Below are positions 9,116 to 11,428 of a DNA stretch of 11,428 nt, one piece after another. The position numbers and the translations under genes were made by a program. Position 1 is the stretch's first letter. Every line of letters begins with the position of its first letter. Source of the stretch: Larix sibirica (taxonomy: Eukaryota; Streptophyta; Pinopsida; Pinales; Pinaceae); assembly GCA_004151065.3 (NCBI GenBank), contig NWUY0300013862.1, forward strand, positions 1-11,428. The letters run 5' to 3'. A model generated the notes under the pieces. The model was not told the origin of the DNA and did no database searches. It saw nothing but the letters and a program-made list of their open reading frames with translations.

Positions 9116-10077
9116 GTACCTTCAGTATGGGAGCCATTTTCAACAACTATTTAAGCTTTTGGAATGACTACTCACATTACTCCTTCCATACAAATTTCTT
9201 ATTTTTATTTTGCAATTATGTGAGGATTTGCAATTTTCAAAAAACATTCCACAGAGCTCCTAAAATAACTTATCAAACCCATAAATCCATGTACTTCACA
9301 TTCCTTTGCAGACACCGATGAATCCATAATAACCTTTTATCATTGCTCGGTCCACAATAATTCCTTCTCCTAAAATTATATGACCCAAATAATAAATATC
9401 TAATTCATAGAATGAAAATTTAGAGTGTGTGGTATATAGCTTATGCTATCTAAGATAGTGCAATAATAGCCTTAAGTGTTCTTCATGCTCCTATGTTGTT
9501 CTTGAATATATTAGCATATCATATGAAAGAACTTGCATGAAGTTATAAATGTATAGTTGAAATACCCTATTCATCAAACTCATAAACACAACTGGTGCAT
9601 TTGTCGACCCAAATCGTACTACTACAAAATCAAAAGAACCAAAACACATGTCTTAATGTTGTCTTGGGGGGTTCGCTCTTCCTTAATTCTCAACTTATGA
9701 TATCCCAATATTAAATAAATGTTTGAAAATATACTTGCACCTTTCATTTCATCAAGCATATTATCAACCCTATTTAATGGATAATAGTTCTGTATGGTTT
9801 CTTTTTTCAACTATTGATAGTGGATGCAAAGCCTCCATGATCCATATTTCTTCTTTACGAAGATCACTAGCACTCCCCATAGTGATACACTAGGATGAAT
9901 AAATCCCAAATCTAACAATTCTTGGAGTTGCATCTACAACTCTCCCAATTCCAAGGTTGTCATGCAATAAGGAGCATTCACAATAGGCTCATTTCCTAGT
10001 TTGAGTGTTATTGTGAACTTCAGCTTCCACTTAAGGGATAGTCTAGATAACTCTTATGGAAACATGCAGGAAAAGTC
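9116..10077 (-). pseudogene. Ty3/gypsy reverse transcriptase, element 2, degenerate
   Basis: From about 10077 downward the minus strand reads the RT start (FSCMFP), then [30 protein letters not shown] and [17 protein letters not shown]. After that come the segment 9810-9622 with NYYPLNRVDNMLDEMKGA and SIFSNIYLILGYHKLRIKEE, a frameshift near 9630, and FGSTNAPVVFMSLMNRVF (about 9580). The active-site loop reads LSYDMLIYS (about 9520) and is followed by EHEEHLRLLLHYL. It ends with KIANP and APILKV at the gap. Two catalytic Asp are lost: the palm Asp is Tyr (9717-9715) and the first Asp of the xxDD loop is Tyr (9523-9521). It matches 8535-9113 segment by segment but is clearly diverged, so it is a second copy of the family, not the same locus. 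Confidence 0.88.
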
Positions 10078-10119
10078 TAATAATGAAGGATGTTGAACCA
10101 TCCATATTCATGGTATCAT

Positions 10120-10538
10120 CATTCGTATTCATAGTCGTCACAACATACAGCTTACAACCCTTCCTAAGACATTTTTTCAATTGCATCATTTAAATAACCC
10201 TCAATAACACTCCTCTATTTATTCCCACTAAATTTCTTTTGTCTCGAGTCATCTATAAAATGAAGTATTTTACCCTTACAATATAACACTACCTCATGGG
10301 ATTCTAACCATTTTGTGCCTATGATCATGATATAGAATCCCAAAGTGGTAATGTACAATGACACTTGGATAACACATACCCCGAGATCAACCTTGTAGTC
10401 CTTAACTAACTGGCCTACTCCCTATTAAGCACCAAAATCCATCTTGACCTAGTTGAAATCTTCCTAACTGCTTGTTATCATCCCATATCTAGATAATGCA
10501 TTATATGCAGTAAAATTTTATGTTGTTGAATCTATCAA
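10120..10538 (-). pseudogene. Retroelement aspartic protease, element 2, degenerate
   Basis: This is the retropepsin-like domain between gag and RT, which would cut the polyprotein. The active-site stretch reads LIDSTT, with the Asp at 10532-10530; the Gly expected two residues after it is replaced by Thr, and a stop follows. Further on come VKDYKVDLGVCVIQVSLYI (about 10400-10345), LGFYIMIIGTKWLESHEVVLY (about 10340-10280) and KILHFIDDSRQKKFSG, which match the RVP_2 type of plant Ty3/gypsy proteins. The end, near KGCKLYVVTTMN (about 10160-10125), leads to the RT start about 50 bases later. Stops, frameshifts and the altered active site mean it is inactive. Confidence 0.75.
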
Positions 10539-10545
10539 TAATAAA

Positions 10546-10688
10546 AAAACACATACCATTAATCTTACATGGTATCTCAAGTATTGTTGATTGGTGCTTA
10601 GCTAGTGGTTATTTGCTTTATGAATCGTATGGATTCTGCCTAAATCACCACTAGTGGTCTAAATTTGGTCACGTCCATCTCCTCCCCC
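10546..10688 (-). other. Gag-protease linker, eroded
   Basis: This stretch lies between the zinc knuckle and the protease active site of element 2. I can read no conserved motif in it. It probably corresponds to the poorly conserved linker and the start of the protease, broken by stops. Confidence 0.4.
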
Positions 10689-11428
10689 TACATGTGGACA
10701 CTCTCTTTGAAAGTTGGCTCTCCACATATCCAACACCTCCTCTTAGGAGATTGCCTCGACCTCCTAGATTGTGTAAAGGTGGGTCCACTACTATGTTGAT
10801 TTTGTTATGGTCTAAGTATCGCCTTGTTGCATCAATGGCCTTTGTCCTCTAGATCGACATCTCTGGTTCCACATCACATGCCCCCTTGGCGCTTCCCTAC
10901 ATAATGTCACTTGCCTCTATCCTCTTGAACCTAAAGGTCTGAATGGTATCCACTAGCCTTTCCCCATAAGTTCTTCATTAGCTATAATAGCCCTCTAAGC
11001 TACCTCATGCAAAGTGTGGGACATTAGTGTTTGAATCTTCTACCGGATGTTATAGTTTAACCCATAAACAAACTTGTTAACCTGCAAGTTCTATATGTTC
11101 AAATGTAACGCATACCTTAGAAGTTCCAAAATTATAGTTTCATACTCCATAACTAATTTATTGCCCTATATCGGGGAGTTGAACTCATTCAACTGCCTCT
11201 CAATCTCCTCTAAAAGATAGTGTTCTCTAAAATGCTCATCAAATAACTCCATTTATATATCAAAAACATATGTTCGCAACTACGGTAATGAGATCTTTCA
11301 CCACAGTGATGCACTTCCTTTCAGATGAAAGATTCTCAAACACACTTTGAATTTATAAGAATGATCCCTCAATGCAGAACACATGGCCATTTCTCAAGCA
11401 ATGCCTCGTTTGACTCTCCATCAGTGAA
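10689..11428 (-). pseudogene. Ty3/gypsy gag with broken zinc knuckle, element 2 (runs off the window)
   Basis: Gag forms the capsid-like particle and packages element RNA. From 11354 downward one phase reads the Retrotrans_gag domain (PF03732 type): FHLKGSASLW (about 11330-11301), then MELFDEHFREHYLLEEIERQ (11252-11193), LELLRYALHLN (about 11130), VNKFVYGLNYNIR (about 11080) and TLHEVA (about 11012-10998). In-frame stops are at 11300 (TGA), 11282, 11255 (TAA), 11168, 11093, 11042, 10997 and 10955; all but two are TAG. The knuckle starts CWICGEPTFK (10735-10706), where the His ligand is Thr. A one-base loss at 10706-10704 then shifts frame before ECPH (10703-10692). The N-terminus is outside the window; two TGA codons lie in phase above 11354. 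The domain match is strong and the copy is dead. Confidence 0.85.

Noticed and set aside
1-11428. CRISPR array, tRNA, rRNA, bacterial operon or anti-phage system
   Set aside because: No regularly spaced repeats, no clover-leaf or rRNA motifs, and no intact closely packed genes. All coding remnants match plant Ty3/gypsy elements or the unknown eroded ORF.

Overview
The window looks like nuclear DNA from a plant with a large, repeat-rich genome, and a gymnosperm is my best guess. This rests on AT-rich sequence, no dense gene set, and long decayed Ty3/gypsy retrotransposons all on the minus strand. I see no intact protein-coding gene. The short open frames on the plus strand are antisense shadows of retroelement coding sequence. 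The organism is inferred from the element types, not from a diagnostic host gene.

Reading the minus strand from high to low coordinates, the right part (11428 to 9116) is one Ty3/gypsy copy, element 2. It holds gag (Retrotrans_gag plus a broken CCHC knuckle), a pepsin-like protease and reverse transcriptase (RT), and stops at a two-N gap (9114-9115). On the other side of the gap, element 1, of the same or a close family, restarts in the RT palm. It runs through the RT active site (FLDD intact), RNase H and integrase with a GPF motif. About 1645 bases of its RNase H-integrase part occur twice (5295-6939 and 6942-8586), separated by a second two-N gap and almost identical. I read this as an unmerged contig overlap rather than biology.

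The middle (about 3830-5290) is AT-rich and non-coding, with a hairpin and LTR-like features. It may be LTR or untranslated sequence of element 1. To its left (3830-2551) is the integrase of a different Ty3/gypsy lineage, element 3, most like the Tat/Athila type, with all three catalytic acidic residues replaced. Downstream of that integrase, in the place where some plant elements carry an env-like or extra ORF, is an eroded frame of about 2 kb (2411-403). It is readable in two phases and contains a coiled coil. This is the least explained part of the window.

The simplest overall model is a family-A gypsy element nested in an older family-B element in the same orientation, all decayed by stops, frameshifts and small deletions, with two scaffold joins adding artificial structure. 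Nothing here should make functional protein. I found no tRNA, rRNA, CRISPR array or host gene.
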